NCBI GenBank assembly: GCA_019914945.1
Contig: CM034099.1
Coordinates: 11,421,001 to 11,485,000, forward strand
DNA: 64,000 bases
Source of the DNA: Typha latifolia
Lineage: Eukaryota > Streptophyta > Magnoliopsida > Poales > Typhaceae
Reading direction: 5' to 3'
Part shown: positions 1-10,862 of the stretch, one piece after another
Layout: each line of letters begins with the position of its first letter
Numbering within the stretch: the first letter of the stretch is position 1
Program-made: the position numbers and the translations under genes
The notes under the pieces: generated by a model
Database searches by the model: none
What the model saw: the letters and a program-made list of their open reading frames with translations, nothing else
What the model was told of the DNA's origin: nothing

Positions 1-865
1 GGGAGTTTTGAGGACTTACAGGAGGTTGTCATAGAGCTGCACATGACTGGGGCTAAGACGTGACGTGAGGGACTTCGTCTGTGCATGTGAAACCTGTCAA
101 TGAGTGAAATCTTCAACCTTGATGCTAGGAGGATTGTTGCAGCCTCTACTTATATCGGATCATGTATGGGAAGATATTTCTATAGATTTCATAAAAGGTC
201 TTCTGCTGGTACATGATTACTCTATTATTCTTTTAGTGGTTGACAAGTTAAGCAAGTACGCATATTTTTTAGCGCTATTGCACTCATTTTCAGCCAAGTC
301 TGTGGTTGAAATTTTTGTTTGAGATGTCACTAGACTCCATGGCATGCCACGCACGATCGTCTCCAACTGTGAGCATGTGTTTATCAGCGATTTTTAGAAT
401 GAGTTTTTCATGTTACATGGGACACAATTAGACCTCAGTTTGGCCTATCATCCATAGACTGATGGCCAAACCACCATAGAAGTATTGGCATTAGACCCTT
501 TGAGGTGGTCAATGGATGAGTGGTGCCGACATTATGCACTTATGATCCGGTAGCTTCGTCAGATCGGACCGAGGTGGACTTAGCATTGATGGATCGTAAT
601 GCTACTTTGAGGGGGTTGCGTGCACACTTGAAGCTTGCTCAAAACCGCGTGAAGTAAGTCTTCGATCGCAGCCAAAGGGACCAGGAGTTTGAGGTCAGTA
701 GTTGGGTGTTCGTGCGAGTGCAACAATATCATCAGGTGACATTGCGCCCAGTATGAAACAATAAGTTGTCCCATCACTATTTTGGGCTTGGCAAACCATC
801 TAATGAGGCAACATAGGAACTAAAAGACCGATATGATGGAACGATTTCCCAACTTCACACCTTGA
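1..865 (+). pseudogene. Ty3/gypsy pol 3' end: integrase and chromodomain relic
   Basis: Remnant of a chromovirus pol gene that enters from outside the window. It runs from the H2C2 side of integrase (frame near 1-100), through the integrase core (WEDISIDFIKGL, then SAKSVVEIFV, about 165-322), to a chromodomain tail ending at a TGA at 863-865. The normal strand-transfer enzyme is destroyed by several stops and frameshifts. A deletion near 480 joins the TDGQT region straight to the PFEAVYG region. A second near 785 removes most of the chromodomain entry, leaving SNEATWEL. A purine-rich tract (866-898) follows, as expected before a 3' LTR. Family recognition is by motif; no single reading frame survives. 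Confidence 0.85.
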
Positions 866-898
866 GGGGCAAGGTCGAGGAAGCATAGTGGGCTGACA

Positions 899-1760
899 TG
901 ATATAGTTTCCTAGCCACTTATTATTTTCCTTGCTTTGGTTTTCTAGTAGTTATTTACTTATTTACTAAAAAATAAGGATTTCTGGCTAGGGTGTTCGAA
1001 TGCTAGGAAAGCTGTTTGAACACGGCATTCGAATGATTGCATAGCGTTCGCAAATTTTGAGAGCCTATTTTAGGTATTTGAATGGCTTTTCGAGGGCATT
1101 TAGACGGGCAACGAAAGAACTCGCCTAGAGTATTTATTTTTTATTTTTTAGTCTTTTGTTATCTTATTTTCTTTTGAGTCATTAGTTAGTAGAGTGGGAC
1201 GACATGACCTGGGTTAGGCCAACCAAGTTGTAGGTAACCACCTATAAATAGTTATGGTACGCACCTGATTAGACATATTTGGAAATTGAATAAATTCTTC
1301 TTCTTATTCATCTATCTTCTCCCTCAACCTCTCTCAATCTAGCCAACCACCATTGCAGGTTGAGCTTCTCCCCCTTCCGTCTAGTCGCCTTCTCAACCCT
1401 AAGAAACAACCCACTTCTCCCTCTTCTTCTTTTCCTTGCGTAGCACCCCGACCTACCTTACATCTCCATTAATCCACCTATACCAACACTAACTGAGTTC
1501 CACCTCCACCATCACTCAGCCATGACTTCACCAATCCATTCTGATAAATTTGATCCTCCATCCCGAATCTATCAAACCCCATGACATTATTGCAATCTAT
1601 CCTTTGAATCTCAAGGACCCTCTTAACCTTGAAGATTCAAGGTAGACCTAACTTCCAAATTAGAGGCCGGATCGCAAATCAAAGGACATATTTGGACTCG
1701 CATCACTCGAGGGAGTAGGAAGAGACTAACCGATCACTGTTCGGGGGATGAATCGTATCA
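899..1760 (+). mobile_element. LTR (family F), 3' LTR of the preceding gypsy relic
   Basis: It begins TGATATAG directly after the polypurine tract of the pol relic and seems to end in CGTATCA. U3 holds decayed TTCGAA palindromes at about 988-1110. A TATA box (CCTATAAATAG, about 1242-1252) precedes a pyrimidine-rich leader. The 3' boundary is inferred from the CA end only, with no target duplication seen. The next 153 bases (1761-1913) show no recognisable feature. Confidence 0.65.
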
Positions 1761-1913
1761 TGGGCTCATATGGTTGAGCCTATTTATCTAGTTTAGTTTT
1801 TGCATTTTTTTTGGCAGTTGCCTTGTTAGTTGAGCCATGAACTCAAGTACCTACTAAATATAGACTCAACTTGTTAATTGATTCATTGAGTATTGTCAAG
1901 TCGATTAATTATT

Positions 1914-2765
1914 TGATACATTTAGTTAGGATTTTTTCTTATTGCATTAGTTATATATTTGCCTTAAAATAAAATTCTTGTAAGTCGCGTTCGAACACAA
2001 GAGGGATCAAGTTCAAACACCCTTGCGAATGCCTACATCAGGTTTGCAAATACAGAGAATGCATAATGTGCATTCGAACGCGATCGGGCACATTCGAACG
2101 CGGTTAGGCACGTTCGAATGCCTGCATCGCGTTCGCACATATAGAGAACGCCTTTTGTGCATTCAAACGTGATCGGCGGGAATCTTATAGAATTAGGGTT
2201 ACTTATTATTTTAGGACTTGTTGGCTAGCTTTTATATATATGTGGATGACAGTCAAATTCATTATGCTATTGGAATATTGATTTCTTGCTTCTCTATCAT
2301 CTATCTACTCTAAATCTCCCTCCTCCTTTTTTACCATCCTTCCACCTCTATTGTTGGCAAGGTTTCTCATAACTTATAATCTCCCTCGACTGTCGAGCCA
2401 CCCCTCTTCTTTGGGATCTTGACCACTTTGTTCCCATCGTCTATATCCCTTAATCACATCCACCATCCACCTCCATCTCTATACCCATCCATAACCCTAA
2501 CATCCACTCCACCCGTCACCACCACCATCACCCACGTTATTCTATATTTTCGTCTAAGTTGTAGTTCGAATCTTTGAAGAGCGTAAATATGAAAGTTGTA
2601 GATCAGGAAGTTATACTTGAATCCACTTAGTTTGGTAATTTTCTAAATACCAGATAATATTTGATGAATATTTTTCCATGGTTGCACGGACTAATTTTTG
2701 TACTATATCCAAATCTTAAAGGAATCGTTTCATAGCCGATCTTTTGTTACAAGAACCCGTCAAAG
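1914..2765 (+). mobile_element. LTR A1, 5' LTR of a truncated family-A gypsy element
   Basis: It begins TGATACATTTAGTTAGG, the family-A start seen again at 38698, 40683, 46055 and 49678. The U3 palindrome array is at about 1985-2175, a TATA box (TTTATATATA) at 2231-2240, and a pyrimidine-rich leader follows. It ends at ACAAGAACCCGTCA just before a primer-binding site, so this is a 5' LTR. Almost nothing of the element's internal region remains: other LTR sequence takes over within about 80 bases. Confidence 0.85.
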
Positions 2766-2777
2766 TGGTATCAGAGC
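2766..2777 (+). promoter_or_regulatory. Primer-binding site (initiator tRNA-Met type)
   Basis: TGGTATCAGAGC, complementary to the 3' end of plant initiator tRNA-Met, lies directly downstream of LTR A1. It would prime minus-strand DNA synthesis. Confidence 0.85.
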
Positions 2778-2839
2778 TTATCATTATTTTAGTCGAGTCA
2801 TGAGATGTCTTTTGAACCTGAGTTCGCGTCATGCTAGTC

Positions 2840-3266
2840 TAGATGTATTAGTTGATCGAGTCCTAATCATAGTCAGTTTAGGATTTGCCTCTATAAATAT
2901 GTGGACGACACCCTAATTTCATCATTATTTGATTATTAGAGCATTGTCATCCCCTACCACTCTCTCATTTCTATCTCTAGTTGTTGGCTTTTCTACCTTC
3001 TCCCTCCCTGTCAATCGCGTCATCACTCCATTGGTTCGGTCTCTCCTAACTTCTAGACCCCCCTCTTCTATATCCTTAAGTCCTCATTCTTCTTTTAATT
3101 TCTCTATGATCGTCCTAACCTCTTCACCATCCCTAATCTTCCACCACTATCATCACTACTAGCACCACCTTATCAATGTTGGCCTACCACCACCATAACT
3201 CACCTAATATCCGTGCCACCACCCATGGATCCTAACTTTTGGACGGACATAATCTCGTAGTCCGAT
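2840..3266 (+). repeat. Degenerate LTR fragment
   Basis: Contains a TATA region (CTCTATAAATATGTGG) and the CT-rich and CACCAC-rich leader typical of the A/B LTRs, but no U3 start and no palindrome array. It ends where LTR B1 begins. Probably a 5'-truncated LTR; family uncertain. Confidence 0.55.
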
Positions 3267-3556
3267 TGATACACCTTGTTAGAGTCTTTTCTTATTACAT
3301 TAGTTATTTATTTTTATTAAAATAAAATTCCTGTAGGTCGCGTTCGAACGTAGCCTGCATCAGGTTTGCAAAAACAGAGAACATGAAATGCTCATTCGAA
3401 CGCAGTCGGGCGTGTTTGAATGTCACGTTCGAATGCCTACATTGCGTTCACATCGACAGAGAATGCTTTTTGTGCATTCGAACGCGATCGGGCGTGTTTG
3501 AATGCGATCGGCGGGATTTTACTAGGATTAGGGTTAATTATTGTTATTAGGGTTTG
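3267..3556 (+). mobile_element. LTR B1, U3 fragment
   Basis: It starts TGATACACCTTGTTAGAG, the family-B start shared with 11916, 36573 (minus) and 63353. The palindrome array is at about 3338-3510. The match to other B LTRs stops near 3556, before the TATA box, where copia gag sequence begins. It is therefore a truncated LTR joined to the next element by a deletion or insertion break. Confidence 0.75.
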
Positions 3557-6500
3557 TTGGGTGACATTTCTAAAAGGGCAGAACAAACTTGACGAGATTC
3601 TAAAGGCTCAGATCTCTGGAAAAGACAGGTATGGTATTGGATACACTACTAATTCAAATAATTATAAAACTGTCTTCGTTTCTGTAGGTATACAAAAGGA
3701 AGAATATATGAAGTCATCAACTGCATTTACAAAGCAATCATGGATGAATGCTTCTAAACTGAAGGTGAATCTACAAACTGGTGAATCGTTAACGACACCA
3801 AAGGTAAACTTTAGTCACACTCCTTGACAAAAGGTGAGTAGAAAATAGTTTGTTCCGACATGCTATCATTGCGGCATTCTAGGGCATATTCGACCTCATT
3901 GCAAATATTTGCAAAAACTTAGAACTGCTTTCATTTATGGGATAAAAACAAAGGCCATATGGGTCAAGAAAAGTGATTTGAAATGTTATGTTGTTCATAC
4001 AGCCATGAAAGCTTTAAATTCTGATTTGTGGTATTTAGACAGTGGCTGTTCAAGACATATGTCGGGTGACAAGTCGTTATTTTCTAATCTTATAAAACAT
4101 GAAGGGGGAGTTGTGACATTCGGAGATGGTAATTCATCCAAGGTAATAGGTAAAGGAAAGTAAGTTCTCTGGGGGTTCCTATTTTTGAAAATGTTCTTTA
4201 TGTTAAGGGCTTGAAAGCAAAATTTCTGAGTATCAGTCAATTTTGTGATGAAGATTATGAGGTAAAATTCTCCAAAAATGATTGTACTATTCTAGATCAT
4301 AGTGGTAATGTTATATGTTATGGATCTAAAACATCTGATAATTGCTATGTTGTTAGAACGTCACATAAACTGAAATGTAACAGTGCCTCTTTCGACATTG
4401 CAGATCTTTGGCATCAACACCTTGGACATGTGAATCACAAGGAATTATTTACTCTGTCAAAACAAGAAGTGGTAAGAGGAATACCTAAGATGAAAGAAAT
4501 GTCAAAAAGAGTGTGCGGTTCGTGTCAAATTGGAAAACAAATTCAGATCTCACACAAGAAGGTAAATGCAGCTACCACCGACCGTGTGCTTCAATTAGTT
4601 CACATGGACTTGATGGGTCCAACAAAAATGGAAAGTCTTGGAGGTAAACGCTATATATTTTTAATGGTCGATGATTACTCCAGATATACCTAGGTTGCCT
4701 TTCTACGTGAGAAGTCTGAAACCTTTGAAGTTTTTAAATCACTATGCTTAAAATTGCAGAATGAAAAATCTACAACCCTAGTTAGGATTCGTTCTGATCA
4801 TGGTAGATAATTTGAAAATGAAAATTTTTCTATATTTTGCGATTCTCTTGGTATTCAACATGAGTTTTCAGCTCCTATAACTCCACAACAGAATGGGATT
4901 GTTGAAAGAAAGAACCGAGTTGTGCAGAAAATGGCTAGGGTTATGCTTCACGCTAAAAATGTTACTCAAAGGTTTTGGGCGGAGGCGGTCAATACAACGG
5001 TACATGTGATAAATCGTGTTTATCTAAGACCAGGTACAAAAATGACTGCTTATGAAATCTGGAAAGGTAAGAAACCTAGTGTTAAATATTTTCGAGTTTT
5101 TGGTAATAAATGTTATATCTTGCGTGATCGAGAATATTTGACTAAATTTGACACTAGAAGTAACGAAGGCATCTTCTTGGAGTATTCGAATAATAGTAGA
5201 GCATACAGAGTATTTAATCTTGACACTTCTACTGTTATGGAATCTGCTAATGTTATGATAGATGAATCCACGGCTGATTTAACTGAAGCTACTCCTATTT
5301 CTATTTCTGCAGATACATATGACGAAGAAATAGGAGAGGAGCTTGATCTAGAAATTGAGAATCAGGACGAGGACAAAGTTGAAATGAACAAAGATGACTG
5401 CAACGTACCGAAACCATCTGCCAGAGTGAAATCAAATCATCCACTGTGACAAGTTATCAGAGACGTGAATGAACCAATTAAGACAAGACGACAAATTCAA
5501 AGTGTGGTATCATTTACTTATTATACATCTTCTTTTGAACCTAAAATTGTGAAGGAAGCATTATTAGACGATTCTTGGGTTAATGTTATGCATGAGGAAT
5601 TAGAGCAATTTTCTAGGAATAATATTTGGTATTTAGTTCCTAGACCTAAGAATGTAAACGTCATTGGAACAAAATGGATTTATAAGAATAAAAGTGATGA
5701 ACATGGCAATATAGTTCGAAATAAAGCTAGACTCGTAGCACAGGGATATACTCAGGTTGAGGGTATAGATTTTAATGAGACATTTGCTCCTGTTGCTAGA
5801 TTAGAATCTATTTGTATACTGTTTGCTATTGCTTGTCACTTAAAATTTAAATTGTTTCAAATGGATGTGAAAAGTGCTTTCTTGAATGGTACTCTGAATG
5901 AAGATGTTTATGTGGAACAACCGAAAGGGTTCGAAGATAAAAAATTTCCTTGTCATGTGTTTAAACTGAAAAAGGCCCTCTACGGGCTAAAACAAGCTCC
6001 AAGAGCTTGGTATGAGAAGTTGACCACATTTTTAGTGGATACGGGGTTCACTCGAGGGGGAGTGGACAAGACATTGTTCATTAGACGGTCAAACAAGAGT
6101 TTAGTTGTGGCACAAATATATATGGATGACATTGTCTTCGGGGCAACGAGTCGATCATTAGCTAAGGAGTTTGCAGATCTTATGCATAGTCATTTTGAGA
6201 TGAGCATGATGGGTGAGTTGAAGTTCTTTTTGGGACTTCAAATTACTCAGGTGGAAAGAGGGATATTTATCGCTCAAACCAAGTATGCTAAGGATCTTGT
6301 GACTAAATTCGGTTTAGAAAATGCAAAACATGATAGAACTCCTATGTGTACAACTACCAAACTAGGTAAAGATATTTCAGGAAAAAGTGTTGATCAGACA
6401 CTGTATAGGAGCATGATTGGTAGTCTTTTGTACTTAACTGCTAGTAGACTAGACATTGTATTTAGTGTCGGTGTGTGTGCTAGGTTTCTGTCTGAATCTA

Positions 6501-6940
6501 AGGAGACACATTTGTTTGCTGTGAAACGTATTATATAATATGTCGGTGGCACAGTTGACTTAGGTATCTAGTTTACGTATGACTCGGGAGCTACCATATC
6601 TGGATACACGGATTCTAATTGGGCAGGTTCATGTGATGATAGAAAAAGTACCTCAGGTGGATGTTTTTATATTGGAAACGATTTGGTTGCTTGGCACAGT
6701 AAGAAACAAAACTCGATATCTTTATCTACTGTGGAGGCCGAGTAAATTGCAGCGGAAAGTTGTTGTTTTCAATTACTATAGATGAAACAGATGGTCAAAG
6801 ATTATGGCATTGAACAAGATACTATGATGCTTTATTGTGACAACATGAGTGCTATTAATATTTCGAAAAATCCTGTTCAACACTCGCGTCAGAGATTTGA
6901 GTATCTTCGTACTTCTTTAGGGATTTGTGCTTTGGATTGA
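3557..6940 (+). pseudogene. Copia gag-pol polyprotein, broken
   Basis: Encoded the capsid part and the enzymes that copy and insert the element. Visible in order: gag C-terminal half; zinc knuckle CX2CX4HX4C at 3861-3902; protease motif LDSGCSRHM near 4040; GAG-pre-integrase HxxxH-CxxC (HLGHVNH.., CGSC) at 4420-4530; integrase core start DLMGPTKMES near 4608; RT with TKWIYKNK, the LVAQGYTQ region and catalytic YMDD at 6119-6130; RNase H with GYTDSNWAG and CDNMSAI. Lesions: stops at 3825, 4691, 4808, 5447, 6536, in the RNase H part and elsewhere, a one-base frameshift near 4161, and loss of roughly 40 codons of the RNase H tail after QHSR near 6893. The TGA at 6938-6940 is the natural pol end (LGICALD). 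Frame 2 carries most of pol from 4161 on. Confidence 0.9.
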
Positions 6941-7925
6941 TTTTTTTTTGGTTTGGTTTGCGTGTTTCTTTTTTTATTATTTCTTTTCGTTTCTTTTTAG
7001 GTTTTCTTTACTCTCAACTTTTCTTTGGTTTTAGTTTCAGATTTGTCAAGAGTTTTTGTCATAAAAAATTTTTGATGCACTCCTGGATTCAATAATATAC
7101 TCTTAATATATAAATATGATTTTTCTCTTGATTATGAGTTTTGATAGTCAATTCTATCATCTTGTAGTATATGGTATCATTTTTGATTTGTTCACTCTTT
7201 CGACTTTTATGATAATTAAACTAAATTTAATGCACTCATTACGTGTGTATATTCTTGAGTGAGCATGACATCATGAAATTTTTTTTAAATAGCTCACTAT
7301 TGACGTTGATTTGCACAGTTTGACCTCATGCTTAGTCATCACAAATGTGTTCATAAAAGATCAATGAAAAGGGCTACAATGAGTTTGTGTGAAAGCCATC
7401 TTGTTTAGAGTCCAGTTTGACTTAGTACATTGCTTGCAAATTAAATAAATTTTTTAATATTTGTGAATATCTTCTTGCACATTGTTTGATATGTACTACA
7501 AGAAAAGGGCTACCTATTCATGTGTGAAAGACATCATTGCACCTATATGGTTTATGTATAAAAATAAATAATACAGGACAAATTCCTGTTCGGTCATGGA
7601 GAATAAGTCGAAAAGTGCAAATTTAAATACTAAGTCGGTTTGACTATTGTGTTATATCATTGTTTAAATAGGAAAGTTTATTTAAGAAGAATGTTTCATG
7701 TTATCTATGCTCACCTTGCATATGTATATTGTTATGATCAATCAATATTAATTTAATTTTGAGTGATGCATTAGAATTGATTATAATATGCTTTTGATGA
7801 CTTGATTGATCTATGTATGACTTATTTCATTCGATTGTCATATTCTATGTCTTTAATCTATTTTGAATGTTTAGAGGTGCATCTCCAAAATATTTCTTTT
7901 GATTTTTTCTTAGATTTTTTACTTA
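6941..7925 (+). other. Non-coding spacer between copia pol and the third gene
   Basis: About 1 kb of AT-rich sequence with no ORF of note. Sirevirus elements normally have such a spacer between pol and the env-position ORF. No gene, repeat or RNA structure stood out by eye. Confidence 0.6.
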
Positions 7926-8040
7926 AAAAAAAGGGCGTTCGAATGCAAATTTTTGAGTTCAAGCGCGGTGACTAGCGCGTTCGAATGCGCAGACTCGTGC
8001 GTTCGAACGCACTCGAGGATTCTTTATATATTGCGTCTGA
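7926..8040 (+). promoter_or_regulatory. Internal promoter of the third copia gene
   Basis: Three to four copies of the GCGTTCGAATGC / GCGTTCGAACGC palindrome (7934-8012) stand directly upstream of a TATA box (CTTTATATATTG, about 8022-8033). A typical plant leader with AAACCCTAGAAACCC and CT-rich sequence follows. The layout copies that of the LTR promoters in this window. That it drives a separate transcript for the downstream gene is inferred from position. Confidence 0.65.
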
Positions 8041-8219
8041 ACCTAAGGGTTTTCATCTTCCATCTTCCAAACCCTAGAAACCCTTCATTTTCTCCCTCTC
8101 AAATCTTCAAAATCTTGGCATTTTTCATCAAATTTCTCACCACAAACCCTTTTAAAGAGTAGTTCTCTGGATCTAGCGTCTTTCGGCCGAATTTCTTAGT
8201 TTTTCTTCACTTTTGCGAG

Positions 8220-8480
8220 GTATGATCATCCATCAATTTTCCTATTTTTTATTCAATTAAGTCTCTTGATCTCGATTGATTTCGTGCATTTTCGAGTTTT
8301 GATCACGTTAAAGTTACTATCTTGATGTTTCTTGTGTGATTGAACGTGATATCTTAGCGTTTTCAAGTGGATGATGGATTTCATTTAGGGCCTTCATGGT
8401 TTCTTACATCTTTTTTTTCTTGCTATCTTTTTGTTTGCTTTGGGCATGTATTGAATCTTGCAACTTGTTTCTTTCTCAAG
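8220..8480 (+). other. Probable 5'-UTR intron of the third copia gene
   Basis: Donor GAG|GTATGATC at 8219/8220, an intron of about 260 bases rich in T, and acceptor TTTCTTTCTCAAG ending at 8480. The first ATG of the gene lies one base after the acceptor (8482-8484). The splice sites fit plant consensus by eye, but splicing is inferred. Confidence 0.5.
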
Positions 8481-8481
8481 A

Positions 8482-9532
8482 ATGCCTAGAAAAGCTGTAG
8501 TTTCCAAGAAACCTAGGCCACCTTTCTCACCTACTTTGGCTCCCAAGTTTTCGACATCTACGGCTGCAGGGCGTTACAAACATAATTTTGGCACCTATCC
8601 TGTTATATTTGAACGACCCGTGGTCATTTCCGATTTTTCTTCTTTGGGGATAGAACATATATTTACTGAGCGAGGATGGTTATCGGTGTGTGGGATGAGC
8701 GGGACTGCTTATGTGAAAGTTGTTCGGGAATTTTTTAGCAATGCCACGGTCTTAGACCGCTGTATACATTCTACTATTCGTTGGGTGTCTGTATACTTGG
8801 ACTCAGATGTTATTCGCGCTAAACTTCATCTTCCTGATGGTGAGTTCCATTATCCAACGTCTGCTCAACTTCTAGATGTTAATGAATATGCTGGCACTGT
8901 ACTGATCAAAGGGGAACGTTGGAAGGGAAACATGATGCCGCATGCGAAGCTGACATCCGTGGCTCGCATGCTTCACCTGTTTTGTCTGTACAACGTCACC
9001 CCCAAGACTCAACATTCAAGTATTAGTCTGGATTGTGCATTCCTTCTTCATGCAATGTTATTTGGAGTCTCGGTTGATTTGGCTGCGGTGATCTATGATT
9101 CAATACTCACAGCTGCACAGAAAGAAGCACCTCGTGAGGGGTTACCGTTTGGCATCTTTATTACAAATTTGTGCACTCAGAGTGGGGTGCGTGTGGATGC
9201 TTCGGAACCTTCTCTTACTTCGGCACAAACCGTTGGATCGGATTACTCTTAAGCGGAGTCAAGCTCACGACCAGTCGTCTCCTCTCAAGCCGTCCTCTTC
9301 CACCGCTGGTCGCTCATCGCACCTCGACAGTTCTGATGATAGCTCTGACGGTGACACATCTCACTCTGAGGGGGAGTTACCACAGTACTCTGACCATTTC
9401 GATCAGCTTAGTACTCAAGTGCAGGATCTCCATTCAGCAGTGAATGATTTACGAGCTGAGCAAGCTCGTCAGGGGACTGTACTTGACTCTGTGTTGACGA
9501 TTCTTCAGCGTCAGTTTCCTCCGAGTTCCTAG
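8482..9532 (+). pseudogene. Sirevirus env-position ORF (putative plant transposon protein domain), one frameshift
   Basis: The first 256 residues form an open frame from the ATG at 8482 (MPRKAVVSKK..) to 9252. A basic Pro-rich N-terminus is followed by a globular domain with KHNFGTYPVIFERPVV, the ERGWLSVCGMSG region, VREFFSNA and a helical end. I read this as the 'putative plant transposon protein' domain found in plant retroelement third ORFs; its function is unknown. A frameshift near 9240 moves the frame. The remaining about 97 residues (to 9532) are Ser/Asp-rich (DSSDDSSDGDTSHSEGE), then a predicted coiled coil (about 9400-9500, LSTQVQDLHSAVNDLRAE). An upstream TTG-initiated extension (8458) lies in the intron and is discarded. 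I see no signal peptide or transmembrane segment, so it is env-like only by position. It is far better kept than pol beside it. Confidence 0.7.
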
Positions 9533-9872
9533 TCTTTGGCATTTGTGTCAAAAAGGGTGAGAGTGTCTACATGTCTAGGTGTGTAGGGGGAGTATGTAAT
9601 AGGGGGAGTTTATTAGAGTCTTTTTGTCTTTCTAACCTTGCTTATAACTTTGCTTTGAGGAATTGTGAACTTTGTCTATTTAAGTACTTTTGAACTTATG
9701 CTCCATTGATAACTTGTGTTTCGATTGTTTATTCATTTCAAGTTATTTTCACTTGATCTTGGATTGGTATATGTTTATTTGCAGGGATTGATGTGCAAAA
9801 TATTCTAGTCTTGCTGATTGCTCAATTTGAAATCTTTGTAATATCTTATAACCTAGGTGTTTTGTCACAAAT

Positions 9873-9888
9873 TGCCAAAGGGGGAGAT
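9873..9888 (+). promoter_or_regulatory. Polypurine tract of the copia element
   Basis: TGCCAAAGGGGGAGAT lies directly before the 3' LTR. It is the RNase H-resistant primer for plus-strand synthesis and nearly matches the usual Sirevirus tract. Confidence 0.85.
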
Positions 9889-10862
9889 TATTAGGTTTTT
9901 ATTTGTTGGCAATTGTGTACAAAATATTCTAAGTGTATTTTTTAATGTATATGAGCTTTACACAAGTCTAGAATATCTTTGGTTTGAAGAATTGCAAGAT
10001 TATTGGAGAAAAGCCGTTGAGTTCACACCGCGTTCACAAACGCGTTCGAACGCGGAATCTGCGTTCACACATACAGAGAGCCGCATTTACAAACGCGTTC
10101 GAACACGGAATCTGCGTTCACACTGACAGAGAGCCGCGTTCACAAACGTGTTCAAATGCGGGTACTGCGTTCACACAGACCGAGAGCTGCATTCACAAAC
10201 GCGTTCGAACGCAACCTAAAGAATTCAAGTTGTCGCGTTCGAACGCACTCGTGCCCGTTCGAACGCACCTAAGATCAAGTCATGCCATTCGAACGCACCC
10301 GGGCCGCGTTCGAACGCACCAATGAAGTTTGATAAAATTGGACTTTCGTGAGTACGGATAAGACTTGGATTTGGCTGTATCTTGGAAATTATATATAAGG
10401 ATTGTGATGCCCTATCTCTAGGGTGGTTGAAGAAGCATTATTGAAGGAGACTTTTTGAGGCTACATCGGTTCTTTAACTAACAAGGTTCCACTCATCAAC
10501 AAAAGTTAATCTTTCGTCTTAAGGGCTATCTAGACAAAAGATCAATCTCGATGGTTACTGAGGTTGGACTTCAATCACGAGAAGTAGTGAATCGTGGGTT
10601 CTAGCGAGCAAGACTGAGAGGAACAAAGTCGTTTGGATCAACGGGTTGTTTTGTGAGTCAGTCTTGTAACTGCTACTATTCTAGTAATTGGTTTTGATTC
10701 GAGTTTGGATCCGTGGTTTTTTCCCGTTTAGGTTTTTCCACGTTAAAATCTTGGCGTTCATCTCTTCTTTCGTTCTTAATATTTCTATGGACTTGTACTT
10801 AAGTGAACGAGTGTTATCATTGCCTAGTATTTAGATACATACTTGTGTCTAGGGGTTTTTCA
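9889..10862 (+). mobile_element. 3' LTR of the copia element
   Basis: It begins TTATTAGG (the TG start appears mutated), followed by TTGTTGGCAATTGTGTAC, and ends GGGGTTTTTCA at 10862. U3 holds a 53-bp tandem array and further GCGTTCGAACGC palindromes to about 10318. A TATA box (TATATAAGG) is at 10392-10400. U5 has the GTTTTTTCCCGTTTAGG stretch known from Sirevirus LTRs. The ends are set by the PPT and the CA only, because the 5' LTR is missing. Confidence 0.75.
10028..10239 (+). repeat. 53-bp tandem repeat in copia U3
   Basis: Units start with CCGCGTTCACAAACGCG or a variant at 10028, 10081, 10134 and 10187, an exact 53-base period. Each holds one GCGTTCGAACGC-type palindrome and one TGCGTTCACAC..ACAGAGAG motif. 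The fourth unit degrades after about 30 bases. Confidence 0.9.

Larger units (their letters stand above)
3557..10862 (+). mobile_element. 5'-truncated Ty1/copia element, Sirevirus-like
   Basis: Order: gag C-terminal half, zinc knuckle, protease, integrase, RT, RNase H, non-coding spacer, internal promoter, third ORF in env position, polypurine tract, 3' LTR. The 5' LTR, PBS and start of gag are missing. A third ORF downstream of pol and a GCCAAAGGGGGAGAT tract before a long LTR are marks of the Sirevirus (SIRE/Maximus) group. All other pol-bearing elements in the window are Ty3/gypsy, so this is the only copia member. Five bases after the LTR are CGATG; the matching left duplication is lost with the 5' end. 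Confidence 0.85.

Noticed and set aside
2929..3162. 77-codon ORF in the LTR leader
   Set aside because: Pyrimidine-rich leader sequence with no similarity between LTR copies at protein level.
8458..8481. Upstream TTG start for the third copia gene
   Set aside because: It lies in the probable intron. The ATG at 8482 directly follows the acceptor and gives a basic N-terminus.
8482..9532. Envelope glycoprotein
   Set aside because: No signal peptide, no transmembrane helix and no Cys pattern. Only the position after pol resembles env.
10028..10239. CRISPR-like array with 53-base period
   Set aside because: Units are tandem with no unique spacers, the genome is a plant, and the array lies in an LTR.
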